Shown here in pieces: positions 50,307 through 59,504 of a stretch of DNA of 64,000 nt. The translations under genes and the position numbers were made by a program. The notes under the pieces were generated by a model, which was not told the origin of the DNA, did not search any database, and saw only the letters and a program-made list of their open reading frames with translations. Position 1 is the first letter of the stretch. Every line of letters begins with the position of its first letter. This stretch comes from Synechococcus sp. HK01-R. Lineage in GTDB: Bacteria; Cyanobacteriota; Cyanobacteriia; PCC-6307; Cyanobiaceae. Location of the stretch: NCBI RefSeq assembly GCF_014217855.1, contig NZ_CP059059.1:1364001-1428000 (forward strand). Reading direction: 5' to 3'.

Positions 50307-50957
50307 GCCTCGCCTCCCACCCACCACGGTGCGGCGCTGGGCGATCACGCGATCGTTGCCATCGACCAAAACGGCCGTCACGGCCTTTCCCTCCAGCGCG
50401 TCGTCGCCAACGAGCAAACGGGCACCGCCATCCTCAAAAGGTCTGGGTTTGGTTGCGACCCTTGGTCCGCCGGGGCCGTCAAGGCGTAGATCGGCCATGA
50501 GTGCTGAACCACCGCCGCTCTCCTCCAGGTTGCAACGCATCCCCTTCCAGCTGATTTCCGTGATGGCGGCTGCGGGGGCGCTGCTCGACCCACCGGAGAC
50601 ACCAACACCGGGGTGATGCACTCCTGCAGGCTGATGCCGCCATGGGCGTAGGAGGTGCTGCCCCCTGTTTATGAAGCAGGCGGCGCCGTTGGGGGTGGCG
50701 AACTGCTCACTCTGGTTCCAGCTCCAGTTGGCGGTGGGAACGGGCACCTGCGAGTCGCCTTTGATGGCGGCGCCGCGGGCCCACTTGCTCGCGGTGAGGT
50801 GCTTGGGCAACTCGGCGGTGGGCAGACCATCGGGGCAGAACAACCAGCCGTGGTCGGTGACGACCTTTATCGAACGCCAACCGGCATCAAGGAGTTTCTG
50901 GATTCGGTGGGCTAGTCGTTCGATCTTGTCTGCTTCATGGCGTGCTTTCTCTGCAGG
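50307..50957 (-). pseudogene. pglZ: C-terminal remnant of BREX alkaline phosphatase-like pglZ
   Basis: Minus-strand pieces in three frames line up with the PglZ C-terminus: RIQKLLDAGWRSIKVVTDHG WLFCPDGLPTAELPK; LTASKWARGAAIKGDSQVPV; then SYAHGGISLQECITPVLV in another frame; then PAAAITEISWKGMRCNLEE and LLVGDDALEGKAVTAVLVDG. Two frameshifts separate them (about 50660 and 50600). The N-terminal two thirds are missing. The frame continues into the antitoxin gene. So a BREX system was here and has decayed. Confidence 0.75.
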
Positions 50958-51307
50958 TCTGCTGGATCAATGCCCGGGCTGTCTCACGGAGAAGCTCTAC
51001 GTCTGAACTCCTTGAGCAAGGCGCGATTAAGTCGATCATCGCATCCGACAACCATCTGCGGATAGATCGTGCCGTCCTTGTAGGGGGCGTAGGCGTAGCT
51101 GCAGAGCGCCTTGGTGGCCTCGTGCCACTGTTCCATCAATCGCTTGCCCACCTTCTGGCGCAACTGGGCGTCCGACTGCTCCCATGACTTTGCAGCGCAG
51201 TAGCGCATCTGCGGAGTGGTTGCGCCGGGGCACTGGATCCGTGCTGGTTGGGCGGCGGCTGGTTGGGGAACGAGTGCCAGGGCGCCAACGATCAGCAGCT
51301 GTCTCAT
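50935..51307 (-). pseudogene. Exported LprI-like (DUF1311) gene, apparently frameshifted
   Basis: ATG at 51307 starts a signal peptide (MRQLLIVGALALVPQPAAAQ), then CPGATTPQMRYCAAKSW and QLRQKVGKRLMEQWHEATKA, with GCDDRLNRALLKEF. In frame it stops at RRRASP. The next frame gives DVELLRETARALIQQTCREST P*, a natural LprI end, also conserved in the duplicate. So a one-base change at about 51005 cut the protein; because the duplicate shares it, it predates the duplication. Alternatively the shorter protein is the functional one. Confidence 0.6.
50964..51205. repeat. Direct repeat, copy B (~242 bp)
   Basis: Partner of 49238-49478. It belongs to the LprI-like gene with a signal peptide, so this is the likely parent copy. 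Confidence 0.85.
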
Positions 51308-51438
51308 CTGTTCCGGTGCCTTCGCTCCTGTTGGCCAACTCTGGCTGCCCTGATCCTGCTCGGCATCCCCATCCCCCATTCGGGGGATGCGACTCATGGC
51401 CAGATCAGCCAGTTTGATTGAAGGATCCCAATGCCTTC

Positions 51439-52878
51439 ATGGCCCCAATCCTTCTCTTCATCACTGGTGTGCTGGCCGGCTTAATCGCCGGCTTCATCCT
51501 CAGCCGCTTGTTCAGCAAAGGCCGCAGCGGTGATGGTTCCGGTGAGGCGCGTCTCCTTGAAGAGCGGCTGCTGAAGGCCGACCAGGGTCTGGAGCAATTC
51601 AGTAGGCAGCTGGAGGCGCAGAGCAGTGAGCTCAAGGCGGTGCAACAGCAGGCGCAGCAGGCCAGTGAACAGGCGGCGATCAGCCGCACCCAACTGGAGG
51701 GGGTGAGCCAGGAGCGGGATGCCCTCAAGGCCGGCCATGCCACGGCCTTGGCGGCAATGGAGCAGTTGCGCAGTGAGAAGGAAACACTCACAGCTGCGAT
51801 GGCGGAGGTGGCCGAGAAGCTGCGCAGCCAGGAAAGCCAGACTCAGTTCCTTGAGCAGGCACGCACCGATCTGCTCACCCAGTTCCGCTCGCTGAGCGGC
51901 CAGATGCTGGATGGCTCCCGCGAAGCCTTGCTCAAGAGCACCAAGGAAACGGTGAGTGAGCCGTTTGCCAAGGAGGTGCTGCAGTTGCGCCAGCAGGTGG
52001 AGGCCTTGCAGAAGGAGTCCAATGCCAAGCTCACGGTGCTGGCGGAAACCACTCGCGATCTGCGCCAGCGCAGTGAAGACGTTCAAGGTGCAGCCCAGCA
52101 GCTCACCTCCGCGCTGCGTTCCCCGAATGTGAAGGGCCAGTGGGGGGAGGTGAACCTGCGCCGGATCCTGGAGTTTGTGGGCTTACTCCCCTACTGCGAT
52201 TTCGATGAGCAGGTGCATGTGGGCACCGAGGAGGGCGCCTACCGGCCGGACTGCGTGATCACGATTCCCGGCTCACGCCGCTTGATCGTGGATTCCAAGG
52301 CACCGATCGAGAGCTATCTCGATGCCCTGCAGGCCACTGATCAAGCCAAGCGGGACGCAGCCCTCACTGAGCACCTCAAAAAGGTGCGCAGCCACATCGA
52401 TCTGCTGAGCAAGAAGGATTACGCCGGCAAGCTCAGCAGCCTGGGCCAGGTGGTGGATGGGGTGGTGCTGTTCATCCAGGTGGAAGGTGCCCTGTCGATG
52501 GCACTGGAGCGGGATCCGCAGCTGCTGGAGTATGCCTTCAGCAAGAACATCATCCTCACCTTCCCCACCAGCCTGCTGGCGATCTTGAAGGGATTGGCGA
52601 TGACGATTCAGCAGGCGGAAATCGCCAAGAACATCGATGAGATTCAGGCGCAGGCGGTAGAGCTGCACAAGCGCTTCTCGATTTTCATCGACAAGTTCAA
52701 CGACATCGGCAGCAACCTCAACCGCTTGAACAAGAGCTTCAATGCAGCGGTGGGTTCTGCGCAGAGCCGGCTGTTGCCTCAAGGCCGGCGTTTTGCAGAG
52801 CTGGCGGGGCAAAGCGGTGAGATGGATGTGAGCGATCCAATCGATGAGGTGGTGCGGGAGATTCAGGCGGGGGAGTGA
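51439..52878 (+). CDS. rmuC: DNA recombination protein RmuC
   Basis: About 479 residues from the ATG at 51439 (a TTG at 51418 is upstream). N-terminal transmembrane helix (ILLFITGVLAGLIAGFILSR), ~180 residues of coiled coil, then the RmuC domain: GQWGEVNLRRILEFVGL, YRPDCVITIPGSRRLIVDSKAPIESYLDAL and ITLSTPTSL-type LTFPTSLLAILKGLA. RmuC limits inversions at short repeats and is membrane-tethered. It converges with the leftward operon. Confidence 0.9.
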   Translation: MAPILLFITGVLAGLIAGFILSRLFSKGRSGDGSGEARLLEERLLKADQGLEQFSRQLEAQSSELKAVQQQAQQASEQAAISRTQLEGVSQERDALKAGHATALAAMEQLRSEKETLTAAMAEVAEKLRSQESQTQFLEQARTDLLTQFRSLSGQMLDGSREALLKSTKETVSEPFAKEVLQLRQQVEALQKESNAKLTVLAETTRDLRQRSEDVQGAAQQLTSALRSPNVKGQWGEVNLRRILEFVGLLPYCDFDEQVHVGTEEGAYRPDCVITIPGSRRLIVDSKAPIESYLDALQATDQAKRDAALTEHLKKVRSHIDLLSKKDYAGKLSSLGQVVDGVVLFIQVEGALSMALERDPQLLEYAFSKNIILTFPTSLLAILKGLAMTIQQAEIAKNIDEIQAQAVELHKRFSIFIDKFNDIGSNLNRLNKSFNAAVGSAQSRLLPQGRRFAELAGQSGEMDVSDPIDEVVREIQAGE

Positions 52879-52896
52879 TGCTCCAATAAGTAAGTC

Positions 52897-54123
52897 CTAC
52901 TGGGCTGATATCGATCCCCCCAACCGCTGCGCCACCACCACGTTGGCCATGGCCTGCACGGTGGGGTTCATGCCCTGGATCCGCACGGGGCCGTCGAACA
53001 CGGCCTGACCGCGTGGGTCTTCTGCCGCTAGACGTCCAAGGAGCTCATCAAGGAAGCTGCTGGCTGCAGATTTCACGCCTGAGAAATCAAGGATCAGCGG
53101 CTCGCCCTCCATGGCGGGCAGAAGGCTCTGAATTTTCCTGCGCAGCAGCTTGGCGGGGGCGCGCCCACCGGTGTGGAGACATTCAGCAGCGACATCGAGT
53201 CCGCTGTCACTGGCTGATTCCGTGAGGAGATTGAGGAAAAGGCATTCCACTCCTGAATTGGAGGCGATCCAGGTGCTGGCGAGATCAACGGGTTTACTGG
53301 TGTCGAGCGAGAACATCACTCCTGTTCCGAAAATAGGCGGCATGGCCTGGAAGCCAGGGCGGCGTTTGCCTTTGTTGAGCTCGTAGACGACATCACCGGT
53401 CCAGATCTGATATGTGCCGCCGTTGAGGCGCACGATCTCGAAGGAGCCGGCCATGCCATTGCCCTGGCCAATGGCGGGATCTCGAGTAGCTCCGCGTTCG
53501 ATCGCTTTGTCAATTGCCTGGCCGTAGCTGCGCACCTCAGGAAAGGCGGGTTGCAGGGATCCGAGCAGGCCTCGGCCCATGTCGCAGATGCCAATGTCAA
53601 TGCGTTGCTGCTTGGGGTGGTACTGAGCGCAGACCACGCCGGGTGTTTCTGAGGCTGCGTGGGTGAGGATGTTGCCGAGGATTTCGTTGGCCAGCCATTC
53701 CAGAGCCGGGATGAACGCCGTGGCGTTGTCGACGGCTGCAAGGGCGATGGCACAAATGGCATCAACGGCTTCGTATTGCTGCTCTTCAGTGGCAATCGGT
53801 GAGAGGGGCAGCACGCCAACCGTGGAGGCCTTGGCAGGTTGAACGTTGGACTTGGTGCTTGAAGGTGGAATATCGAGAAGCTGATGAAACCCCAGTAACT
53901 GGAGCACTGTGAGTGTTTTCGCCTCACCCCGCAGCTTGATGGTGCTGCCGTTGTTCCTGGCCATGAGGCCCCAGGCGCCGAGGAATGCCAACACATCTAT
54001 CCCTGGAACGTCTGCAAATGAGAGAAAGATTGTGTCGCCGTTGGGATGCAGGGCTCCCTCGGTATGGAGAGCTGCAACCGCTTGATGAATGGCAGCTCGT
54101 GCAGGTAAGGAGACGATGGGCAT
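52897..54123 (-). CDS. GHKL ATPase-like protein with STAS-like domains at both ends
   Basis: 408 residues. Residues ~1-75 resemble a STAS-like fold (TIFLSFADVPGIDVLAFLGAW). Residues ~95-290 show a HATPase_c layout: ALEWLANEILGNILTHA (N-box about 144), DIGICDMGRGLLGS (G1) and GNGMAGSFEIVRLNGG (G2 region). The C-terminal ~110 residues, with EPLILDFSGVKSAASSFLDELLGRLA, are a DUF4325/STAS-like domain. This mix of anti-sigma-type ATPase and STAS modules implies a partner switch. It starts 2 bp after the WD40-like gene, so it is the last gene of the defence-like operon. Confidence 0.65.
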   Translation of the reverse strand: MPIVSLPARAAIHQAVAALHTEGALHPNGDTIFLSFADVPGIDVLAFLGAWGLMARNNGSTIKLRGEAKTLTVLQLLGFHQLLDIPPSSTKSNVQPAKASTVGVLPLSPIATEEQQYEAVDAICAIALAAVDNATAFIPALEWLANEILGNILTHAASETPGVVCAQYHPKQQRIDIGICDMGRGLLGSLQPAFPEVRSYGQAIDKAIERGATRDPAIGQGNGMAGSFEIVRLNGGTYQIWTGDVVYELNKGKRRPGFQAMPPIFGTGVMFSLDTSKPVDLASTWIASNSGVECLFLNLLTESASDSGLDVAAECLHTGGRAPAKLLRRKIQSLLPAMEGEPLILDFSGVKSAASSFLDELLGRLAAEDPRGQAVFDGPVRIQGMNPTVQAMANVVVAQRLGGSISAQ

Positions 54124-54125
54124 GC

Positions 54126-55610
54126 CTACCTCCTCCGATACCCGCGCACCCGGGTGCCGTCTCGACGGGTGTAGGAGTTAACCCAGGTACCCGTCGCCGC
54201 TGAGCTGGCGGCGCTGGAGGCCATGTTGCCCACCAGTCGGCCGACGCCCTCCCAGAACTTTTTGGAGCGCTGTGCCGCCTTCTCTCTTCTGATGGCGAGT
54301 TCGCGTTCTTCCAATTGTTGTTGACGAAACAGACGGCGACGCTGTGCTTCCTCCAGGGCTTTGCTGAGCCTTTCCTCTCTCAAGCGCCGGAGTTCAAGTC
54401 GCTGGGCCTCGAGCTGATGGCGTTGCTGTTGATTGATGGCCTTCCCGACCGCTTTCCAGTCGACCTTGCGTGCGGTCGCAGCGACACCGCGGTAGGCCTG
54501 GACCAAGGCTTCTGAGGTGGTTCGCTCGATTTCACGTATCTCTGGATCGGTGTTGAGGGCCGCTTGTGCCAGGGCCGATGGAAGCTCTGGCGCAGGAGGG
54601 AGCGCAGGGATGGGGCGGCCAAGCAGCCGGCGGAAGAACTGCTCGATCCGACTGAGGAACGATTGGCGCCTCGCTAACTCTTGTTGGTAACAAGCCAACT
54701 CTGTGAGCTGCGAAGCGCGCAAGAACACCTGCACCGAGTGATCTGTGCAAACAGCTAGAACATCACCCGATCCGCTGATTGTGAGCGCCTTGGTTTTCCC
54801 ATCGACCTGTAGTGCCGATATGGGTTCCAAGGTCCGGAGATTCCACTCCTGAACCACGCCCTGCTGATCAGCGAGAAACAGCGATGGCATTGTATCCGCG
54901 ATCTGAATACCAGCGAGCTCGTCGTTGGCAATCGGCAGCACGCTGCGTTGGCTGTGCGTGCCGGCATTGAGAATGGTGACCGTGCCATCTTGAGCAGCTG
55001 CGACCAGATGTCCATGGCCTGAACTGTTGTGGGTCTGACGGGCTGTGCCCGCGTGGATCACCAGCAAGGGGGCTAGGAGTTGAGGGCCGACCAGGTGAAG
55101 GTTGTTGTCACTGCCAGCTGAGATCAACTGTTGATCAGGTTCAAGGAGTTCCAGGTCGTGACTAACCCAACGAAGTTTTTCTGAGGTAGAGATTTCTTCA
55201 AGGCTTTCAGGAGCCAGGCGACGGAGTCGACGATCCTCTGCGGCCACAAGTAGCCCGTAGTCCGCTGACCAGAGCACCGATGTGATCGCTTTGCGACTGA
55301 CCTTTGCAGACAGGAGCTGCAGCCCTTGTGCCGAAAGAGAAATGACGATGCCATTGTCCAGGCCAGCAAATAGCTGCTGCCCTGAATCTGCGAAGCACAG
55401 ACTTCGAATCCCAGACTCAAGCTTCTTGGGTTCAAGTGCTTCGAGAGTCTGAAGATTTACTAGAAGGACCCGACCGCCACCCCCAGCAACTGCAAGGACA
55501 TCGCTTCGTTTGCTGTAGGCCAATGCCGTGAGCGATGAAAACCATCCCTGCCTGACGTGGCGTTCGTATCCTTTGACCCAGAAATCAGTCAGGGAAGAAT
55601 TAGGCACCAC
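54126..55610 (-). CDS. WD40-like beta-propeller protein with basic coiled-coil tail
   Basis: About 494 residues from a GTG immediately after the methyltransferase stop. The N-terminal ~310 residues contain degenerate propeller blades (LTALAYSKRSDVLAVAGGGG, IRSLCFADSGQQLFAGLDNG, ITSVLWSADYGLLVAAEDRR, GHLVAAAQDGTVTILNAGT, TKALTISGSGDVLAVCTDH). Residues ~315-460 are a charged coiled coil (RLELRRLREERLSKALEEAQ...). The last 20 residues WVNSYTRRDGTRVRGYRRR form a basic end. It may read or recruit DNA or a partner for the helicase/methylase. No catalytic motif. Confidence 0.7.
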   Translation of the reverse strand: MVPNSSLTDFWVKGYERHVRQGWFSSLTALAYSKRSDVLAVAGGGGRVLLVNLQTLEALEPKKLESGIRSLCFADSGQQLFAGLDNGIVISLSAQGLQLLSAKVSRKAITSVLWSADYGLLVAAEDRRLRRLAPESLEEISTSEKLRWVSHDLELLEPDQQLISAGSDNNLHLVGPQLLAPLLVIHAGTARQTHNSSGHGHLVAAAQDGTVTILNAGTHSQRSVLPIANDELAGIQIADTMPSLFLADQQGVVQEWNLRTLEPISALQVDGKTKALTISGSGDVLAVCTDHSVQVFLRASQLTELACYQQELARRQSFLSRIEQFFRRLLGRPIPALPPAPELPSALAQAALNTDPEIREIERTTSEALVQAYRGVAATARKVDWKAVGKAINQQQRHQLEAQRLELRRLREERLSKALEEAQRRRLFRQQQLEERELAIRREKAAQRSKKFWEGVGRLVGNMASSAASSAATGTWVNSYTRRDGTRVRGYRRR

Positions 55611-58600
55611 TCAACCTCCAAACAGCCGATCCCATGCCTCAAGCACTAATCGTTGTGTTCGGTACTCACCAAATTCACGGATTTCGTTGTTCTTGAGTAC
55701 CCGGAAGGTTTCGCTTGGGTAATCAGGCCCCATCACATCGGCAGGGTCAAGGATGTATCGCAGGTCTTCACGGTTGAGGCCGTAGAGGTTGGCGTATAGG
55801 GCATCGAGTTCTGCACGTAGCAGGGCTCGGCGTACGGGATCGAAGCGGAAGGGTGCGCCGTCGTAGCCAATGTCTTCGGCCCAGGGTTTGAGGTCGTATG
55901 AGGTGTATGTGAGTTCGAGGACGCGGGGTTGGATGAATTCGACGACAGACTGGGTATAGGTGCTGGGAGCGACGAAAGGTAGTTGCTTGAGATAAGAGTA
56001 TGTGAGATGAGTGCCGCCAATCTTGTTTCTTGTGCAAAAATCGAGAACCAAGCTCGTCCAATTGCCGAGCAAGCAGCACGATAACTCTGCGAACTCGGCC
56101 GCAAAAAATAAAGGCATTGTGTGGCCAGTCCCGGCAATTGGAATGACAGATGTGATAGCCGTGCGTGTGTTGGTTGGAAGGGTTACATCGCGCCACCCCA
56201 TCAACCACTGTCGATCCCACCCTTGCGCCTTTAGCCGCGCCTGCACTTCTGACTCCTCCACCCAGTAGCGCGGTGTGATCTGAAAGCTGGGATCCCGCTT
56301 TTCGGCCAGTGTCACATCGCGGTTGGAGTCATCTGCTTCGTATGTGGCCCAGCGATGGTCGTAGTGGTGGATCAGTTTGGCTTCGTAGAGGAGCAGGCGA
56401 TCGGCGGCCGACTCATCGAAGAACAGATGGCTGTCGTTCGACATATGGAACATCGTTGTGAACCTGACACCCCAGGGATTGCCCTGCTCCCCGAGTGCCT
56501 CATCGATCAGCACCGGCACACGGTTATAGATCTTCTTGGTGAGTTCCGCATCCATCTGGCTGCGGAATACCGGACAAGTCCGGGTGTTCGGATTCAGGAG
56601 GGTGATTTCATCTGGAGACAACTCAAAGAATCTCGCCTGATCGTTCAGTTGAGAGAAGTGGCGGATGTAGAAGACGTATTGAGCGGCATCATTTTGGTCG
56701 GTGGCCTCCCGGAGGGTGAGACAGCAGAACTTATAGGCATGATGAACATCGCGGAAGATGAATGATTCATTTTCAAATGAAATCAGTGATACCAGCATTC
56801 CCCTGCCGCTCACCTCATCGAAGAAAGCTTTGGTGCTGTTATCCGTCGCAATCCCCGTCGGCACAATTACGCCGGAACGGCCCGATGGAGCAATCAGCTT
56901 GAGGAAGTGCTCTGCGAACAGTGCGTAGGTGTTGAGGTCACCAACGGCAGTGAGTACAAAGCGTCCACTGCCGCGTATGAATTCGCCATTACCTTCGGCT
57001 TCGCGCTTGGCTTGTTCAAACTCGGCAACTAGCGACCGATCAGCTTCAGATGCTTCCGTTGCACTCAATGCCTTGATTAGGCGTTCGCGTGCCGCCTTGT
57101 TTGTCGCCGTGGCGATCGCTTCGGATCGTGCAGCAAAGAACTCCTTCTCCTGCAGCTTGATCCGCTCCCATGGCGGATTGCCCAGGACGCAATCAAAGCC
57201 GCCTTGCTCCATCACCTCGCCAAAGCGCAGGTGCCAATGGAAGAAGCGAAAGTTTTGAGAGGCCTGAACGACGGCCTCTTCCATCGCTTCATCAACGGGT
57301 TGACCAGCGAGAAGTTTGAGCAAGTGCTCCGTGGTGGGCACCGTGGCGCGTGAGTCGCTGGTTTTCCCGAGGAAAAACGCTGCTGTGTAGAGATCAGCAG
57401 CCAACGCCTCCGGATCCCGGCCTCGATCAGACAGCCACTGGGCGTAGGCAGCTTGCTTGGCAGCCGTTTCAGCCAGGGAGCTTTCCGGCATCGCCTCAAT
57501 GGCCTGCAAGGCCTGCTGGCCTTGGCTGCGCGGTTGCGTGCCGCTGAAAGCCAAACTCCCCTGAATCCCGCGGTTAGATCCACGCCGGCTGATGGTCTTG
57601 CGGGCTGCAGCGTTCTCCTTCTTGAGGCTCGTGCACACCGTTTTGTTGTCACCGGTGAGTGGCTTGTAGGCCCCATCAGGGATGCCCTCCTCCAGCACCT
57701 TGGGGTCGAAAACCCCCACCAGCGAATCGCCGCACTGGATGTGAGCATCCAGGAAGCTCAGTGGCTTGCCGGGATCGATCGCTTCGATCCACAGCGCCAC
57801 CTTGCACAGCTCCACCGCCATTGGGTTTTTGTCGACCGCGTAGATGCAGTAGGCCACCACATCGCGTAGGGCGTGCTGGCGGTCGTCTTCGCTGGGTTGG
57901 TCATCGCCCGCGCGCACCTGGGCGAGGGCCACCGCCAGGCGACGTGCGGCTGCCAACAGGAAGTGCCCACTTCCGCAGGCCGGATCGATCACCTTGATTT
58001 TGAGCAGCGCCTGTTCCTGCTCTGTCGGACCATCGGCTTTGCTGAGCCGATCGTCAATCACCGGGATCAGGGCGCTCTTGATCAGCCCCTGCACCAAGGC
58101 ATCGGGTGTGTAATAACTGCCGGTGGTTTTGCGATCACTGCCCGCACCGCCGCCATAGCTCAGCTGCCATTGGCTGCCCTGTTGCTTTAGCTGGGGATGC
58201 AGTTCAAGCAGGCCCTCATAGACACTGCCCAGCTCTTCAGTGTTGAGGTCGCGGTAGCGCACCCGGGTGAAGCTGCCGTCAGCGTCGAACCAGCCAATCG
58301 CCTTGATCGCCCGCAGCAGGGGGCCATTCCAGAGTTCAGCGGCCTGCAGATCCGGGCATTGCTCGAGGCTGAACAGACCGCCCAGGCCTGGCAGCCCCAG
58401 GGGTGAGTTGCCAATGCTCAGCTGCTGGAACACCAGCCGCTGAAGCTCCCAGAGATCGCCGTAGGCCCCCTCATAAGCACTGCGCTTAATCGCCAGCTCA
58501 CGCAGACGGCTGACGCTGTAGCCCTCCTGATAAATCCGGCGGCGTGCGTCAGCCTTGTCGACCTCGCGCGGGAAAAGCAGATTCCGATCTTCTGTGGTGA

Positions 58601-59501
58601 ACAGGAAAAGGAACCGATACACCAAGCGCAGCAGCTGCTCATGGAACTGTTGGGGGCTGAGTTGTCCGCTCCGCAACGCCTCCCGCAGTTCGCCATTGTT
58701 TGGGTGATTCAGGAAGCCCCAGCCCAGCTTCTCCAAAGCGCTCTGGACCCCAACGCGCAAGGCACCGAGCACCCGCTCACCGGAGGCTTCCGCCTGCTGC
58801 TTCCACTCATCCAGCACACAACTACCCGTTTGGGGATGCTGAAAACGACTGGAGTGGAGTAGCAGCCAGAGCACGGCGAATTCGGCATGCAACCCGCCTT
58901 CGATCAAGAGCTCAAGATCAGCAGCCAGATAGGCGGGCTTCACCAGGGACGGGTTGTCGTGCAACAGGCGGAGCCGATCGCCGGTGAGCAACAGGCCCCA
59001 ATTGGCGCTGTCGTCAGCGTTGAGACATTCCTGAAGGCAGCTGTGGGGTGAGCGCTTCCGACCCTCCTGGCCGAACTGGGCACTACCGCTATCGAGAGCG
59101 CCCACGTCGATCCCTCGCAGGATCAACGGCACGGCTCCATCAAAGGCGCGGGCGTTGATCGGATAGTGCGATTCGCCTTGCTGCCAGCCGTTGCAGGGTT
59201 GGGTGCCACTCCAGCCGAACACCTCCTTGAGCAGGCGCGTGCCGAAGTGCTGCCCTGCAATGCTCTTCCCTGCTCGATCGCTCAGTTTTGTGTATTCCTT
59301 CCACAGTTCTTTGGTGAGCACCCAGGCGGCATCGATCCGCTCCCGCAAGCCTTCGCCTTTGCCCAAGCCGTAGTCCTTCGGCTCCAACAGGAGCTCCTTC
59401 GGGCGGCTGAACTTGGACACCTCCTCGAGCAGGGACGCCGGCAGCAGGCTGCCTTTGAGTTCAAGTGCCTGAAAGCTGACGGTGGCGGTGGTGCGGGCCA
59501 T
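55611..59501 (-). CDS. Giant Eco57I-type adenine DNA methyltransferase (DISARM DrmMI / BREX PglX-like)
   Basis: 1296 residues. Motif I VIDPACGSGHFLLAA is near residue 505 and motif IV NPPW (CVLGNPPWERI) near residue 772, both of the N6-adenine type. The N-terminal ~480 residues carry no separate restriction domain I can identify. A long C-terminal part holds the target-recognition region (RYWVEESEVQARLKAQGWD, FCTRNKIGGTHLTYSYLKQL). This size and layout match the MTases of DISARM class 1 and BREX. It begins 3 bp after the helicase gene. Confidence 0.85.
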   Translation of the reverse strand: MARTTATVSFQALELKGSLLPASLLEEVSKFSRPKELLLEPKDYGLGKGEGLRERIDAAWVLTKELWKEYTKLSDRAGKSIAGQHFGTRLLKEVFGWSGTQPCNGWQQGESHYPINARAFDGAVPLILRGIDVGALDSGSAQFGQEGRKRSPHSCLQECLNADDSANWGLLLTGDRLRLLHDNPSLVKPAYLAADLELLIEGGLHAEFAVLWLLLHSSRFQHPQTGSCVLDEWKQQAEASGERVLGALRVGVQSALEKLGWGFLNHPNNGELREALRSGQLSPQQFHEQLLRLVYRFLFLFTTEDRNLLFPREVDKADARRRIYQEGYSVSRLRELAIKRSAYEGAYGDLWELQRLVFQQLSIGNSPLGLPGLGGLFSLEQCPDLQAAELWNGPLLRAIKAIGWFDADGSFTRVRYRDLNTEELGSVYEGLLELHPQLKQQGSQWQLSYGGGAGSDRKTTGSYYTPDALVQGLIKSALIPVIDDRLSKADGPTEQEQALLKIKVIDPACGSGHFLLAAARRLAVALAQVRAGDDQPSEDDRQHALRDVVAYCIYAVDKNPMAVELCKVALWIEAIDPGKPLSFLDAHIQCGDSLVGVFDPKVLEEGIPDGAYKPLTGDNKTVCTSLKKENAAARKTISRRGSNRGIQGSLAFSGTQPRSQGQQALQAIEAMPESSLAETAAKQAAYAQWLSDRGRDPEALAADLYTAAFFLGKTSDSRATVPTTEHLLKLLAGQPVDEAMEEAVVQASQNFRFFHWHLRFGEVMEQGGFDCVLGNPPWERIKLQEKEFFAARSEAIATATNKAARERLIKALSATEASEADRSLVAEFEQAKREAEGNGEFIRGSGRFVLTAVGDLNTYALFAEHFLKLIAPSGRSGVIVPTGIATDNSTKAFFDEVSGRGMLVSLISFENESFIFRDVHHAYKFCCLTLREATDQNDAAQYVFYIRHFSQLNDQARFFELSPDEITLLNPNTRTCPVFRSQMDAELTKKIYNRVPVLIDEALGEQGNPWGVRFTTMFHMSNDSHLFFDESAADRLLLYEAKLIHHYDHRWATYEADDSNRDVTLAEKRDPSFQITPRYWVEESEVQARLKAQGWDRQWLMGWRDVTLPTNTRTAITSVIPIAGTGHTMPLFFAAEFAELSCCLLGNWTSLVLDFCTRNKIGGTHLTYSYLKQLPFVAPSTYTQSVVEFIQPRVLELTYTSYDLKPWAEDIGYDGAPFRFDPVRRALLRAELDALYANLYGLNREDLRYILDPADVMGPDYPSETFRVLKNNEIREFGEYRTQRLVLEAWDRLFGG

Positions 59502-59504
59502 GGC

